A stretch of DNA of 64,000 nucleotides from Bog-473 sp963804055 (GCA_963804055.1 CAWDOU010000005.1:682001-746000); one strand, 5' to 3'. Numbered from the stretch's first letter, positions 34,409 through 43,455 are shown. The notes: a model not told the origin generated them from the sequence alone. Numbers and translations: made by a program.

Positions 34409-35463
34409 GGCCGCGCGGTCTCGGCGTGGACCAAAGCGACGACGGCGGTCAGGATGCCCGGGTCCGTCTCGGGCAGGACGCCGTGGCCCAGGTTGAAGAC
34501 GTGACCGGTGCCGCTGCCGTCCGCCGCGCTGGCGAGCACCGCTCGGGTTGCATCCTCGACGACGGGCCACGGCGCCATGCAGAGGGCCGGGTCGAGATTG
34601 CCCTGTAGCGCGCACCCGGGACCGACGCGCCGGTGGGCCTCGTCCAGCGGGACGCGCCAGTCCACGCCGACGACGTCGGACCCCGCCGAGCCCATGAGGC
34701 CGAGGAGCTCGCCGGTGCCGACACCGAAGAGAATGGTCGGGACGTCGAGGTCGGCGATCCCGGCCAGGACGGCGCGGGTGGAGGGCAGGGCGAAGCGGGC
34801 GTACTCGGCGGGGGCCAGCGAGCCGGCCCAGCTGTCGAAGAGCTGGATCACCTGGGCGCCGGCCTGAATCTGCGCCCGCAGCGAGGCCACGGCCATGGCC
34901 GCCAGCCGCTCGGTCAGCTGCTGCCAGAGGTCGGGGTTCCCGTGCATGAGCGCCTTGACCTTGGCGAACGTGCGGGAGGGTCCCCCCTCGATTGCGTAGC
35001 TGGCCACGGTGAAGGGCGCACCGGCGAACCCGATCAGCGCCACGCCCGACCCCTCGAGCTCACGGCGCACCAGGCCGACCGTCTCGGCCACGTAGGGGGC
35101 ATCGGACTGCGGCTCGAAAGGCCGGAGACGGTCCAGATCCGCCTCGCTCCGGAACGGCTCGGCGACCACGGGGCCGCGTCCGGGCTCCACGTCGACCCCG
35201 AACCCGATGGCGTGCAGCGGGACGACGATGTCGGAGAACAGGACGGCCGCGTCGACGCCGTAGCGCCGGACCGGCTGCAGGGTGAGCTCGGCCGAGAGGG
35301 CGGGGTCGCCGATGGCGGCGAGGATGGAGCCCGAGCCGCGGGCCGCCCGGTATTCGGGCAGCGCGCGTCCCGCCTGGCGCATGAACCAGACGGGGGTGCG
35401 GGACACCGGCTCCCGCAAGCAGGCGCGCACGAGGTCCGTGCGGGCAGCTGCCGTCAGGCTCAC
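34405..35463 (-). CDS. hemE: uroporphyrinogen decarboxylase
   Basis: 352 residues. Removes four acetate carboxyls from uroporphyrinogen III to give coproporphyrinogen III. The N-terminal signature TPVWFMRQAGRALPEYR and the aspartate-bearing VLFSDIVVPLHAIGFGVD are intact, as are IGFAGAPFTVASY, QLFDSWAGSL, ALQGNLDPAL and the C-terminal VFNLGHGVLPETDP. The GTG start overlaps the YbjQ-gene stop (GTGA), and the end overlaps hemH (ATGA). It is the first heme step in this operon; earlier steps lie at the left edge of the window. Confidence 0.95.
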   Translation of the reverse strand: MSLTAAARTDLVRACLREPVSRTPVWFMRQAGRALPEYRAARGSGSILAAIGDPALSAELTLQPVRRYGVDAAVLFSDIVVPLHAIGFGVDVEPGRGPVVAEPFRSEADLDRLRPFEPQSDAPYVAETVGLVRRELEGSGVALIGFAGAPFTVASYAIEGGPSRTFAKVKALMHGNPDLWQQLTERLAAMAVASLRAQIQAGAQVIQLFDSWAGSLAPAEYARFALPSTRAVLAGIADLDVPTILFGVGTGELLGLMGSAGSDVVGVDWRVPLDEAHRRVGPGCALQGNLDPALCMAPWPVVEDATRAVLASAADGSGTGHVFNLGHGVLPETDPGILTAVVALVHAETARP

Positions 35464-35783
35464 CCGGCCGGCTCTATGACGACGGCGGTCCCGTAGGCGC
35501 AGATCTCGGTCCAGTTCCCGCCCATCTCCGAGGTGTCGAACCGCATGGCCAGCACGGCGTTCCCGCCGCGGGCCTCGGCCTCCTCGACCATGCGGTTCAC
35601 CACGTCCTCCCGGCTCAGCTGCAGGTTCTTGGTCATCCCCTTGAGCTCGCCCCCCGCCAGGGACTTGAAGGCGGCGCCGAACTGGGAGCCGACGTTGCGC
35701 GAGCGGACGGTCAGGCCGAAGACCTCGCCGAGCACCGAGGTCACCTTGTAGCCGGGGACGTCATTCATGGTCGAGATGAGCAT
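35460..35783 (-). CDS. YbjQ/DUF74 family heavy-metal-binding-domain protein
   Basis: 107 residues of the small YbjQ family, thought to form pentameric rings; function unknown. The pattern VPGYKVTSVLGEVFGLTVRSRN, EARGGNAVLAMRFD and AYGTAVVIEP matches well. The ATG at 35783 is chosen over a start 39 bases upstream because AAAGGA lies just ahead of it and it gives the standard family N-terminus. It heads the operon with hemE, which overlaps it by 4 bases, hinting at a role linked to heme or metal handling. Confidence 0.85.
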   Translation of the reverse strand: MLISTMNDVPGYKVTSVLGEVFGLTVRSRNVGSQFGAAFKSLAGGELKGMTKNLQLSREDVVNRMVEEAEARGGNAVLAMRFDTSEMGGNWTEICAYGTAVVIEPAG

Positions 35784-35805
35784 GGCAATCCTTTCGGTCC
35801 GGCTC

Positions 35806-35811
35806 ATCGTA
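35806..35811 (-). promoter_or_regulatory. putative -10 box of YbjQ-heme-lnt operon
   Basis: On the minus strand TACGAT lies 22 bases before the ATG at 35783. Here, unlike the leaderless cases, the leader carries a ribosome-binding site (GAAAGGA). Confidence 0.45.
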
Positions 35812-35850
35812 GGCGGCACCACACCTGCTTCCCCGGCGTCGCGCGCCGTC

Positions 35851-35856
35851 TAAACT
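35851..35856 (+). promoter_or_regulatory. putative -10 box of helicase gene
   Basis: TAAACT lies 39 bases before the GTG at 35896. A strong purine-rich ribosome-binding site (GGGGGAGGAAGGGGAG) sits between. No clear -35 is seen. Confidence 0.4.
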
Positions 35857-35895
35857 GAACCGTTTCCCCGTGGGCCGGGGGGAGGAAGGGGAGCG

Positions 35896-38262
35896 GTGCC
35901 CGAACATCCCGATCTGCAGGATGAGCAGGAGTTCCTCAACCGTGCCTACGACGGGTTGGAGTTCATGCGGGGTGAGGCGCGCCAGATGTTGCAGGGTGTG
36001 CTCGACCTCGGCCGGGGCGGCACCTTCCAGTCCCGCACCGAGCGGGACATCGTCGTCCGTACCAGCCTGGCCCGGCTGGAGCAGCTCGACATCGGCGACC
36101 AGGCTCTCTACTTCGGGCGCATCGACCGCCTTCCCGAGCCGGGGGTGGAGCCCACGCCTCCGTCGGACAATCCGCTCCTGGGTGAGTCCTTCCACATCGG
36201 CCGCCTCGCCGTCTCGGGTCCCGACCACGACCCGCTGGTGGTCGACTGGCGCGCCCCCGTGGCCGAGCCCTTCTACCGGGCCACCGGGCTCGACCCGCAG
36301 GGCCTCGCCCGGCGCCGCCACCTCGCGGTCCGGGGCCGGACGGTGCTCGGGCTCGAGGACGAGTACTTCGTCGACCCCGAAGGCCGTGCCGGCGCGGTCG
36401 CACCGGGCGGGGCCGGCGGAGCGCAGATCCGCGACGGTGGGGAGCGTCTCCTCGCCGACGGGCTGGTCCTCGGTGGCCCCGGCGCGCTCCTGTCCGCGCT
36501 GGGTCAGGCCCGCACGGGCCAGATGGGCGACATCATCGGGACGATCCAGCGCGAGCAGGACGAAATCATCCGGTCGCCCCTGCCGGGCGTGCTGGTGGTC
36601 CAGGGCGGCCCCGGCACCGGGAAGACCGCGGTGGCGCTGCACCGGGCCGCCTACCTCCTCTACACGCACCGCTTCCCTCTGGAGCGCCAGGGCGTGCTCG
36701 TGGTCGGCCCGAACCCGTTGTTCCTGCGGTACATCGAGCAGGTGCTGCCCTCGCTGGGCGAGACCGGCGTCAGCCTTTCGACGGTGGCGGGGCTGGTGCC
36801 CGAGGTGCGCGTGCGCGGTGTCGACGACCCGGCCGTCGCCCGGCTCAAGGGCGACGTGCGCATGGTCAAGGTGCTGGCCCGGGCCGTCCGGACCCGGCAG
36901 CGCCCGCTCCGCCACGACGTGGAGGTCCCCTTCGGCGCCGGCGTGCTGCGCCTGCGGGCCCGGCTGACCGAGGACATCGTCGGCATGGCCCGTCGCCGGC
37001 CCGGGACCCACAACGCCCGCCGGCGCTTTGTCGAGTCCCAGGTCCTGCGCGCCCTCTCGGAGGAGTACCGCGCCCGGCTCGGGCGGAGCGGCGTCGACGG
37101 CGCGGACGACGCGCCCACGCCCGAGGAGCAGAGGGACCTGGCCCAGCGTCTGCGCCGGGTGCCCGAGGTCGCCGACGCCCTCGACCGGATGTGGCCGCGC
37201 CTGTCGCCGCACGAGTTCCTGCACGATCTTCTCGGCGCACGGGCGCTGCTCACCGCCGCCGGCAAGGGGATTCTCAGCGAGGCGGACGTGCAGCGTCTGT
37301 ACCGGCCGCGCAGCGCCTCGCTCGACACGGTGCACTGGACGGTGGGCGACACCGCCCTCATCGACGAGGCCCGCACCCTGCTCGGTCCCCGCCGGGGCAG
37401 GACGACCCGGACTCGGGCCAAGCGCGCCGAGGAGGGGACCGCCTCCGAAATGGGGTTCTGGCCGCAGGGGCTGGCCGCCTCGCCTGAGCCGGTGGCGGCC
37501 GTGGGGACGGCGTCCGAGGACGAGATCAGGGCCTTCGGCCACATCGTGGTCGACGAGGTGCAGGATCTCTCGCCGATGCAGTTGCGCATGCTGGCCCGCC
37601 GCTCGCTGTCGGGCTCCATGACCGTGGTCGGCGACATTGCGCAGGCGACCGGGCCCTGGGCCCCGTCGGGCTGGGACGACATCACGCGGTACCTGACGCC
37701 GCAGCGGCCGCCGCGGCTCGTTGAGCTCACGGTGAGCTACCGGACCCCGGCCGAGGTCGTGGCGCTGGCGGCCCAGGTCCTGGCCGTCGCCGCGCCCGAG
37801 ATCTCGCCGCCGCGTCCGGTCCGCCAGTCCGGCTTCTCCCCGCGCGTCGTCGGCACCGCAAGGATCGAACTGTCCCGCGCCCTGGCCGAGGTGGCCCGGG
37901 AGGAGGTGCGGGCCGTGGCGCCGGGCCGGGTGGCCGTCCTCGGTCCCGCCGTCATGCTGCCCGAGCTGACCCGGGTCCTCGACGAGGCCGGCCTGGACCC
38001 GATCGACCCGCGGGACCCGGCGGGCGACGGTCTGGCGGCGGGCCTCGTGGTCCTCCCCGCCGACGAGACGAACGGGCTCGAGTTCGACTCGGTGATCGTC
38101 GTGGAGCCCTCACTGATTGCTGCGGTGGGCGAGGACCTGGCGGGCGAGGGGCCCCCGGTGGCCACCACACGGGGCTTGCGGACCCTCTATGTCGCTTTCA
38201 CGAGACCGACCCGGCGGCTCACGGTGCTGCACGCCGAACCGCTTCCGGTCGTGCTGCGCTGA
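35896..38262 (+). CDS. HelD/UvrD-like superfamily 1 helicase (RNA polymerase recycling factor type)
   Basis: 788 residues. An N-terminal helical region (DLQDEQEFLNRAYDGLEFMR) is followed by the DWRAPVAEPFYRA element typical of HelD, Walker A GGPGTGKT (237-244), a long inserted region (~340-540), Walker B VVDEVQDLSP (D553, E554), GDIAQATGPW and the final helicase motif LYVAFTRPTRRL. Actinobacterial HelD proteins remove RNA polymerase from DNA, and the HelR subgroup protects against rifamycins. Whether this one does is not visible. It stands alone in its own transcription unit, divergent from the heme/lnt operon. Confidence 0.85.
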   Translation: MPEHPDLQDEQEFLNRAYDGLEFMRGEARQMLQGVLDLGRGGTFQSRTERDIVVRTSLARLEQLDIGDQALYFGRIDRLPEPGVEPTPPSDNPLLGESFHIGRLAVSGPDHDPLVVDWRAPVAEPFYRATGLDPQGLARRRHLAVRGRTVLGLEDEYFVDPEGRAGAVAPGGAGGAQIRDGGERLLADGLVLGGPGALLSALGQARTGQMGDIIGTIQREQDEIIRSPLPGVLVVQGGPGTGKTAVALHRAAYLLYTHRFPLERQGVLVVGPNPLFLRYIEQVLPSLGETGVSLSTVAGLVPEVRVRGVDDPAVARLKGDVRMVKVLARAVRTRQRPLRHDVEVPFGAGVLRLRARLTEDIVGMARRRPGTHNARRRFVESQVLRALSEEYRARLGRSGVDGADDAPTPEEQRDLAQRLRRVPEVADALDRMWPRLSPHEFLHDLLGARALLTAAGKGILSEADVQRLYRPRSASLDTVHWTVGDTALIDEARTLLGPRRGRTTRTRAKRAEEGTASEMGFWPQGLAASPEPVAAVGTASEDEIRAFGHIVVDEVQDLSPMQLRMLARRSLSGSMTVVGDIAQATGPWAPSGWDDITRYLTPQRPPRLVELTVSYRTPAEVVALAAQVLAVAAPEISPPRPVRQSGFSPRVVGTARIELSRALAEVAREEVRAVAPGRVAVLGPAVMLPELTRVLDEAGLDPIDPRDPAGDGLAAGLVVLPADETNGLEFDSVIVVEPSLIAAVGEDLAGEGPPVATTRGLRTLYVAFTRPTRRLTVLHAEPLPVVLR

Positions 38263-38350
38263 CCTGGGTCTTCGCACCCACGATCCGAGCCATCGCCGCA
38301 CCTCCTCCTAGTTGGCGTGGTCGCGGTCGGGTCGACTACGAAATTCACCT

Positions 38351-38953
38351 GTGACCCAGGCTCTCTCGGCGGAGGTCCCCGCTCCCCAGGGAAAGATCAC
38401 CCACGACCGGCCACCGATGCTGGCCATCGGCGTCATGATCTGGCTCGGGTCCGAGCTGATGTTCTTCAGCGGCCTCTTTGCGGCCTTCTTCACGATCCGG
38501 GCCAACACCGTCGGCCCCTGGCCGCCGGCCGGCACCGATCTGGACACCCTCCGGGCGGGCTTCTTCACCCTCGTCCTGGTGTCGTCGAGCTTCACCATGC
38601 AGAAGGCGGTGTTCCAGCTGGAGTGGCGCAAGCGGCGCTCGGCCCGGATCTGGATCGTCGCCACCATCATCCTGGGCGTGGCGTTCCTCGGGAACCAGGT
38701 CTACGAGTGGCTCTTCAGCACGACGCGCTGGTACACGAACTCGTACGGGTCGCTCTTCTACATCATGTCGGGCCTCCACGGCCTCCACGTCTTCATCGGG
38801 TTGCTCGCCATGGTCTTCCTCCTGGGCCGTCTGCGCGGCAACGTAGGCGGGGACCCCGGTGAGCTCTCGGCGGTCCAGGGGGTGTCGTACTACTGGCACT
38901 TCGTCGACATCGTCTGGGTCGGGCTCTACAGTTGCCTGTTCCTTCTCAAGTAG
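38351..38953 (+). CDS. ctaE: cytochrome c oxidase subunit III
   Basis: 200 residues and five membrane helices, the short actinobacterial form of subunit III. Signatures are WLGSELMFFSGLFAAFF, the helix pair around SSSFTMQKAVFQLEW, and SGLHGLHVFIGLLAMVFLL followed by YYWHFVDIVWVGLY. The GTG at 38351 gives the usual short polar N-terminus; a TTG start at 38312 is possible but adds a basic stretch. It is followed 2 bases later by qcrC, the standard ctaE-qcrCAB order in actinobacteria, where bcc and aa3 form a supercomplex. Confidence 0.93.
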   Translation: MTQALSAEVPAPQGKITHDRPPMLAIGVMIWLGSELMFFSGLFAAFFTIRANTVGPWPPAGTDLDTLRAGFFTLVLVSSSFTMQKAVFQLEWRKRRSARIWIVATIILGVAFLGNQVYEWLFSTTRWYTNSYGSLFYIMSGLHGLHVFIGLLAMVFLLGRLRGNVGGDPGELSAVQGVSYYWHFVDIVWVGLYSCLFLLK

Positions 38954-38955
38954 GC

Positions 38956-40041
38956 ATGCGAGGCGTGCGCGCACCATTCAAGAAGACATTCAGCAGCCGG
39001 TTCCTGTTGCCGGCGGGCCTTCTCTCGGTCGCAGCCCTGGCGTCGCTCGCGATGTTCTTCCCCGGAGCCATGGCCAGCGCCAGCGGCCATGCCGACGCGG
39101 CGCAGGTCTCGATCACTCCTTCCAAGGTGACGACGCACGCCTGCGGCACCGTGAACGTCAAGGGCGTCACCAACTCCGTGCCGAACGCCGGGAACCCCTT
39201 CCTCAGCAACTCGAAGACGTGCCTGAACGGCCACCTCATTTCGTACGGCAACACCGCCATCACGTACTCGAACCCGCCGCAGTCCTTCATCACCGCCGGC
39301 CGTCTGCTGTTCGCGCAGACGTGCTCGAGCTGCCACGGCAACCAGGCGAACGGCGTGGGCCCGGACGGGAACGCCACCATCGGGCCGAACCTGCAGGGCG
39401 TCGGGGCGGCCACGGTCGACTTCTGGGTGAGCACGGGCCGCATGCCCGCCACGGACGTCAAGGCGGTGGAAGCGGAGCGCAAGCCGTCGCGGCTGACCCC
39501 CGTGCAGGCCCTCGAGCTCGCCGCCTGGGTCAACTCGCTCGACCCCTCGGTCCCCGCTGTGCCGAACCCGCACCTGGCCGGGGCCGACCAGTCGGTCGGC
39601 CAGGACCTCTTCTCGCTCAACTGCGCCGCCTGCCACACCATTGAGGGATCCGGTGACGCGCTGGCCTTCGGCACCAACGCTCCCTCGCTGCAGAACCGCC
39701 AGGTGACGGCGCAGCAGATCGCCGAGGCGGTCCGCACCGGGCCGGCCAACATGCCGCGCTTCTCGGGCAACCTGACCGACGCGCAGGTGGCCGACATCAC
39801 CTCCTACGTCACCGGCCGCTTGCAGCACCCGACCAACCCGGGCGGGTTCGCTCTCGGAGGCGTCGGGCCCGTGGCGGAGGGCTTCGTCGCCCTCCTGATC
39901 GGCGTGGGCGGACTGGCCCTGATCTGCTTCTGGATCGGAGACCGTTCGGGGTCTGACGAGCCCGAGGAGGGTGACGCGCACGCCGGCGGCGGCGCCGAGC
40001 CGGTGTCTGTCGGCGACGCATCCGGAGGAGAGCACGCGTGA
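38956..40041 (+). CDS. qcrC: menaquinol-cytochrome c reductase, diheme cytochrome c subunit
   Basis: 361 residues. An N-terminal signal anchor (FLLPAGLLSVAALASLAMFF) is followed by an exposed ~50-residue segment, then two c-type heme domains with CSSCH and CAACH, and a C-terminal membrane helix (EGFVALLIGVGGLALICFWI) with an acidic tail. Each heme site has a downstream Met candidate ligand (GRMPATDV; NMPRFSG). It carries electrons from the bc complex directly to oxidase without a soluble cytochrome c. ATG at 38956 follows ctaE; the end overlaps qcrA (GTGA). Confidence 0.94.
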   Translation: MRGVRAPFKKTFSSRFLLPAGLLSVAALASLAMFFPGAMASASGHADAAQVSITPSKVTTHACGTVNVKGVTNSVPNAGNPFLSNSKTCLNGHLISYGNTAITYSNPPQSFITAGRLLFAQTCSSCHGNQANGVGPDGNATIGPNLQGVGAATVDFWVSTGRMPATDVKAVEAERKPSRLTPVQALELAAWVNSLDPSVPAVPNPHLAGADQSVGQDLFSLNCAACHTIEGSGDALAFGTNAPSLQNRQVTAQQIAEAVRTGPANMPRFSGNLTDAQVADITSYVTGRLQHPTNPGGFALGGVGPVAEGFVALLIGVGGLALICFWIGDRSGSDEPEEGDAHAGGGAEPVSVGDASGGEHA

Positions 40042-41003
40042 GCGACGCCGAGCACCAGCCGTCGCGCACACGGGTGCCGATGCCCGTCGCCGCCTTGAGC
40101 GACCCGCACATGGGCGAAGCGGCGCGCAACCCCGAGCGCACCCAGAACATCATCGCCGGCATCCTCTTCCTGGCCATCGTCTTCTTCGCCGTGGCGGGTG
40201 CCGCCTACTGGCAGAACTGGACCGTCTGGATCTTCGGCGGCGCGCTCGGTGCCGGCCTGTTCGCCCTGGGGTTCGGTCTCACCGCCTGGGGCAAGTACCT
40301 GATGCCCCAGGGCCCCTTCGTCGAGGAACGGCACACGCTCGCCTCGACCCCCGAGGAGCGCGACGTCATGTCGGCCGCCCTGGTCGAGCGCTCCGCCGTC
40401 GTCGTCAAGCGGCGCCGGGTGCTCGGCGGCCTCTTCGCCGCGGGCGCCGGGGTCTTCGGGATCGTCGCCGCCTTCCCCCTGATCCGCTCGCTGGGTCCCG
40501 TGCCTGGCGACTCCCTCGAGACCACCAGCTGGCGCAGGGGGTCGGTCCTGGTCGACTCCAGTGGCCGCCCGGTACGCAAGGACACCCTCGTGGTCGGCGG
40601 CATCATGACCGTCTACCCCAAGGACACGGTGAACGCGCAGACCGGGCAAATATCCGACGAGGGACAGGCGGTCGACCAGACCGTGCTGATCCGGGTGTCG
40701 GACCAGCCCTTCACGACCGAGCCGGGACGTGAGAACTGGACCCCCGACGGGTACGTCGCCTACTCCAAGGTGTGCACGCACCTGGGCTGCCCGGTCGGCC
40801 TCTACGAGCAGGAGCTCGAGCTGCTGGTGTGCCCGTGCCACCAGTCGATGTTCAACGTGCGCAACGGCGCCGTGCCGCAGTTCGGTCCTGCGCCCCGGCC
40901 GCTGCCCCAGATGTACCTGGGCTACAACGACGACGGCTACCTCATCGCCATGGCACCGTACGACCAGGCCATCGGGCCCGGTTTCTGGGAGCGGAACTCG
41001 TGA
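40038..41003 (+). CDS. qcrA: menaquinol-cytochrome c reductase, Rieske iron-sulfur subunit
   Basis: 321 residues with three membrane helices (~38-57, 62-85, 126-147) before the Rieske domain, as in actinobacterial QcrA. The 2Fe-2S ligands lie in CTHLGC and CPCHQS (about 250-275), followed by the GPAPRPLPQMYL turn. The GTG start overlaps the qcrC stop and the end overlaps qcrB. It accepts electrons from menaquinol and passes them to the c hemes of QcrC. Confidence 0.95.
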   Translation: MSDAEHQPSRTRVPMPVAALSDPHMGEAARNPERTQNIIAGILFLAIVFFAVAGAAYWQNWTVWIFGGALGAGLFALGFGLTAWGKYLMPQGPFVEERHTLASTPEERDVMSAALVERSAVVVKRRRVLGGLFAAGAGVFGIVAAFPLIRSLGPVPGDSLETTSWRRGSVLVDSSGRPVRKDTLVVGGIMTVYPKDTVNAQTGQISDEGQAVDQTVLIRVSDQPFTTEPGRENWTPDGYVAYSKVCTHLGCPVGLYEQELELLVCPCHQSMFNVRNGAVPQFGPAPRPLPQMYLGYNDDGYLIAMAPYDQAIGPGFWERNS

Positions 41004-42565
41004 GCAAGAGCACGGCCGACACGAAGCGCAGTCGCAAGGCGGCCCTGGGACCCTACGGGCACGTCGGCAAGGTCGTCGGCGAGCTGGACGACCGGCTGGG
41101 TGTGGCGAAGGGCGGCCGCGTCTTCCTCGACAAGATCTTCCCGGACCACTGGTCCTTCATGTTGGGCGAGATCTCGCTCTATTCCTTCGTGGTGTTGCTC
41201 GCCACCGGCGTGTTCCTGTCGCTCTACTACGTCCCGTCGGCCCAGCAGGTCATCTACCACGGCAGCTACAAGCCGCTGGACGGCCAGTTCGTCTCGGAGG
41301 CCTTCCGCTCGACCGTCAACATCTCCTTCAACGTGCGCGGCGGGTTGCTCATCCGCCAGATGCACCACTGGGCGGCCGACATCTTCATCGGGTCGATCAT
41401 CGTGCACATGTGCCGCATCTTCTTCACCGGGGCGTTCCGCAAGCCGCGGGAGCTCAACTGGACCATCGGCATCTTCATGCTCGTGCTGGCGGTGCTCGAG
41501 GGCTTCATCGGCTACTCGCTGCCCGACGACCTGATCTCGGGCACCGGTCTCCGCATCGGCTACTCCATCGCCGAATCGCAGCCCCTGATAGGCAGCTACA
41601 TGGTGACGTTCCTCTGGGGCGGCCAGTTCCCCGGGACCGGGGTCATCATTCCCCGCTTCTTCATCATCCACGTGTTGCTGATCCCCTTGGCGCTCATCGG
41701 GCTCCTCTCCGCCCACCTGGGGCTCCTGGTGCGTCAGAAGCACACCCAGTTCGCCGGCGAGGGGCGCACCGAGAAGAACGTGGTCGGCTCGCCGATGTTC
41801 CCCACGTTCATGGCCAAGACCACCGGCTTCCTCTTCATGGTGACCGGAGTCACGGCGGTGCTGGGCGCCTTCGCCCAGATCAACCCGATCTGGCAGTTCG
41901 GCTCCTACGACGCCTCGAAGATCTCCTACGCGGTGCAGCCGGACTGGTACATGGGCATGCTCGACGGCGCGCTGCGCATCATGCCGTCGTGGGAGCTGGC
42001 CTTCTGGGGGCATACCGTCCCGCTCGAGGTCTTCCTGCCGGCCGTGGTGTTCCCGACGCTCTTGATCACGCTCTGGCTCCTGTATCCGGGCTTGGAACGC
42101 AGAATCACCGGTGACAACGAAATGCACAACCTGTTGGACCGACCGCGTGATCGACCCAAGCGCACGGCGGCCGGCGTCGCCATGTTCTCGTTCATGTTCA
42201 CGCTGTTCGCAGCGAGCTCGACCGACGTGTTGGCCAACTTCTTCCACGTCTCCCTGAACGTGACCCTCTGGTTCTTCCGCATTGCGACGTTCGTCGTCCC
42301 CGTCGTCTCCGCGCTGGTCGCCTACCAGCTGTGCAAGGAGATTCAGGGCGCGCCCGGGATCGGCAAGCGCAAGCGTGCGGTCGTCATGTACCGCTCGGCG
42401 GACGGCGAGTACACGACGGTGCCCTCGGCGCCGCGACCCGGTGACGAGCGCGAAGAGCTCGACCCCGAGCCGGTGCCGGTTCGCATCGACATCGAGCCGT
42501 TGAGCAACGGTGGGATCCGCGAGCCGGAGAGCTCGCCCACGGGCGCACGGCAGGTCAGCCGCTGA
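41000..42565 (+). CDS. qcrB: menaquinol-cytochrome c reductase, cytochrome b subunit
   Basis: 521 residues. Cytochrome b with paired heme histidines in QMHHWAADIFIGSIIVHMCR and in FFIIHVLLIPLALIGLLSAHLG. Quinol-site elements EGFIGYSLPDDLISGTGLR and VQPDWYMGMLDGALR are present. The last helices are followed by a ~70-residue polar cytoplasmic tail, as in other actinobacterial QcrB proteins. The GTG at 41000 overlaps the qcrA stop. The stop sits within CTGA, which may hold the CTG start of the next gene. Confidence 0.95.
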   Translation: MSKSTADTKRSRKAALGPYGHVGKVVGELDDRLGVAKGGRVFLDKIFPDHWSFMLGEISLYSFVVLLATGVFLSLYYVPSAQQVIYHGSYKPLDGQFVSEAFRSTVNISFNVRGGLLIRQMHHWAADIFIGSIIVHMCRIFFTGAFRKPRELNWTIGIFMLVLAVLEGFIGYSLPDDLISGTGLRIGYSIAESQPLIGSYMVTFLWGGQFPGTGVIIPRFFIIHVLLIPLALIGLLSAHLGLLVRQKHTQFAGEGRTEKNVVGSPMFPTFMAKTTGFLFMVTGVTAVLGAFAQINPIWQFGSYDASKISYAVQPDWYMGMLDGALRIMPSWELAFWGHTVPLEVFLPAVVFPTLLITLWLLYPGLERRITGDNEMHNLLDRPRDRPKRTAAGVAMFSFMFTLFAASSTDVLANFFHVSLNVTLWFFRIATFVVPVVSALVAYQLCKEIQGAPGIGKRKRAVVMYRSADGEYTTVPSAPRPGDEREELDPEPVPVRIDIEPLSNGGIREPESSPTGARQVSR

Positions 42566-43455
42566 GCCCAGGGCGGGGCCGCCCTACCGCGCGTGACCTC
42601 TGGGTCGTCGCCGAATCCATCCACGCCGTCACCTACTTCGCCCCCGAGTGCCGCAGCGCGCTCCGTGAGGCCGGGCTGCGCGGCTTCTGGTCCGGGTACT
42701 TCGCCGCCCGCGCCGCGCCGCTCGGCCGGGTTGGGGCCGGTCCCGTCACGGCGGCCTTCTTCAACTTCCACCCGGCCATGGTGGCGAGGGCCGTGCCCGG
42801 GTGCTGGGAGGTCGTGGCCCCCGAGACGCTCTGTCGGGTGCGGGCCATCGCAGCCGCCGAGGCGTTGGGCGAGGTGTGCCGCACCGAGGCCCGATCGGCG
42901 CTGCTCGCCTCCCTGCCCCTCCTCCGGCAGGCCGCGGAGGGATGCGACGGGGCGGGACGAGTCATGGCGGGGGCCAACCGATCCCTGTGGCCCCGCATTG
43001 CGACCGCGCTCGGCACGGGAGGGCTCGGCGAGGTCTGGCAGGCCTGCACCACGCTGCGTGAGCACCGCGGGGACGGGCACGTCGCCGCGCTGGCGGTGCA
43101 CGGCCTGAGCGGACTGCAGGCGCACGTGCTGGCGGCCGGGTCCAAGGCCGTCCCGGTCGAGCTGCTGCGGGACAACCGCGGCTGGAGCGAAGCGGAATGG
43201 GACGATGCCACGGCGACGCTGGCGGCCGCCGGTCTGGTGCACGCCGACGGCAGGGTCACCGACGCGGGACGCACCCTGCACGGCCGTGTGGAGGAGCTGA
43301 CCGACGAGCTGGCCGAGCCCGCCTACGCCACCCTCAGCGATCATGCCCTCTACGAGCTGCACGGCGCGCTGGGCGCCTGCGCCGCCGACGTGGCCGCCTC
43401 CGGTCTGATGCCCTTCCCCAATCCGATGGGGTTGCCGCGCCCCGGTCGGCGTTAG
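42562..43455 (+). CDS. SCO6745-family protein (probable CTG start)
   Basis: 297 residues if read from CTG at 42562. The family core begins WVVAESIHAVTYFAPECRSA and continues GLRGFWSGYFAARAAPLG and VTAAFFNFHPAMVARA, then a winged-helix-like C-terminal half with WSEAEWDDATATLAAAGL. This conserved N-terminal block lies upstream of the first ATG (42778), and no ATG, GTG or TTG occurs in frame before it. CTG at 42562 overlaps the qcrB stop as CTGA, just like the ATGA/GTGA overlaps elsewhere here. Function unknown; possibly DNA-binding or ligand-binding (inference). Its end overlaps the convergent SDR gene by 4 bases. Confidence 0.7.
   Translation: MSPGRGRPTARDLWVVAESIHAVTYFAPECRSALREAGLRGFWSGYFAARAAPLGRVGAGPVTAAFFNFHPAMVARAVPGCWEVVAPETLCRVRAIAAAEALGEVCRTEARSALLASLPLLRQAAEGCDGAGRVMAGANRSLWPRIATALGTGGLGEVWQACTTLREHRGDGHVAALAVHGLSGLQAHVLAAGSKAVPVELLRDNRGWSEAEWDDATATLAAAGLVHADGRVTDAGRTLHGRVEELTDELAEPAYATLSDHALYELHGALGACAADVAASGLMPFPNPMGLPRPGRR

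Noticed and set aside
38312..38350. TTG start 13 codons upstream for ctaE
   Set aside because: It would add a basic segment not typical of subunit III; GTG at 38351 gives the usual N-terminus.
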